Assembly (NCBI RefSeq): GCF_012641435.1 | Contig: NZ_JABAIJ010000017.1 | Coordinates: forward strand, 41,337 to 105,336 | Reading direction: 5' to 3' | Length of the DNA stretch: 64,000 bases | Source: Rhizobium sp. P38BS-XIX | GTDB taxonomy: Bacteria > Pseudomonadota > Alphaproteobacteria > Rhizobiales > Rhizobiaceae | Part shown: positions 63,746-64,000 of the stretch, piece after piece | How positions within the stretch are numbered: position 1 is the first letter of the stretch | Layout of the letters: each line of letters starts with the position of its first letter | Translations under genes and position numbers: made by a program | Notes under the pieces: model-generated | Databases searched by the model: none | Told to the model about the DNA's origin: nothing | Seen by the model: only the letters and a program-made list of their open reading frames with translations

Positions 63746-64000
63746 GCATTGCGATTTTCGGAAGAAGCACCTTTACGTGTCATCGACCGCGCGGGTTCGT
63801 TGGTTACGGCGGAGACATTTGGCGGCGGGCAGATCAGGCTATCTCAGGATGACTTCGGGGCCATTCCCGAGAATTTTGTACTTGGTTGCCGTGCGGAGGG
63901 TCTTTTGGTTCGACGTGTGGGCGAGGGATTGCCGGCGATTTTGGGAACACGCACGTATCTCGGGCGCGCCTACCAGTATCAATGCACGACGGCGGCCGGC
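63746..64000 (+). pseudogene. open frame resembling the C-terminus of an ABC transporter ATPase (partial)
   Basis: The frame is open from 63746, just after a TGA at 63743-63745, to the window end. It reads ALRFSEEAPLRVIDRAG, then VLGCRAEGLLVRRVGEG and ILGTRTYLGRAYQYQC, which looks like the TOBE/OB tail of a sugar or polyamine ABC ATPase. No Walker motifs or good start lie upstream, where the Cys-repeat gene runs the other way. It may be a truncated gene, or an unrelated gene starting further right. Only 85 codons are visible. Confidence 0.4.

Overview
The window is a GC-rich chromosomal segment from a Rhizobium-type alphaproteobacterium. The gene orders ylxR-infB-rbfA-truB-rpsO-pnp, fabI-fabB-fabA next to a divergent irr, and cmk-rpsA are all typical of Rhizobiaceae. 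Intergenic palindromes at 8133-8281 and 22766-22870 resemble the mosaic repeats common in rhizobial genomes. A placement near Rhizobium tropici or R. rhizogenes is only an impression. No insertion sequence, prophage, CRISPR array or rRNA gene was found, and most of the window reads as intact core or accessory chromosome.

Positions 1-9400 hold a translation and RNA-processing block: the tail of the YlxR-like protein, infB, a YcxB-like membrane protein, rbfA, truB, rpsO and pnp, followed by rsmC. Positions 9429-18402 mix small accessory genes (acyltransferase, DUF1287 protein, TRIC-like channel, YdcF-like and YoaK-like membrane proteins, GIY-YIG protein) with the unsaturated fatty acid operon fabA-fabB-fabI and the iron regulator irr. 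Positions 18583-22700 carry tRNA-Ala(GGC), a TIGR02300 acidic protein, a PaiB-like protein, cmk and rpsA. Positions 22904-31511 contain a long low-complexity protein of unknown role, an RNase D-like exonuclease, a gabT-gabD GABA pathway with a divergent three-domain regulator (MerR-XRE-cupin) and a palindromic operator candidate, a PPP-type phosphatase and CopD.

Positions 31558-48507 carry two carbohydrate ABC uptake loci. The first has an AraC regulator, a TIM-barrel isomerase, a binding protein, two permeases, an ATPase and an unusual Gfo/Idh/MocA-aldo/keto reductase fusion. The second has a ROK repressor, a binding protein, two permeases, a SIS-domain enzyme, a PfkB kinase and an ATPase; this composition resembles fructosamine (frl) or amino-sugar systems. 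Between them lie ogt and a small conserved gene.

Positions 48535-63689 form an envelope-oriented region: a PmtA-like methyltransferase, two closely related OmpR-type two-component systems flanking an MFS transporter, an Omp25/RopB-like beta-barrel, an HlyD-RND efflux pair, and a minus-strand cluster with a class D beta-lactamase, SIMPL protein, lipoprotein, fatty acid hydroxylase and a Cys-repeat protein. Both response-regulator genes have the same direct repeat (CGYMATG-N4-CGYAATG, 11-bp period) at nearly the same distance from the start codon; weaker copies precede the MFS and porin-like genes. This suggests a small shared regulon. The right edge holds a frame resembling the C-terminus of an ABC ATPase, with no N-terminal part.
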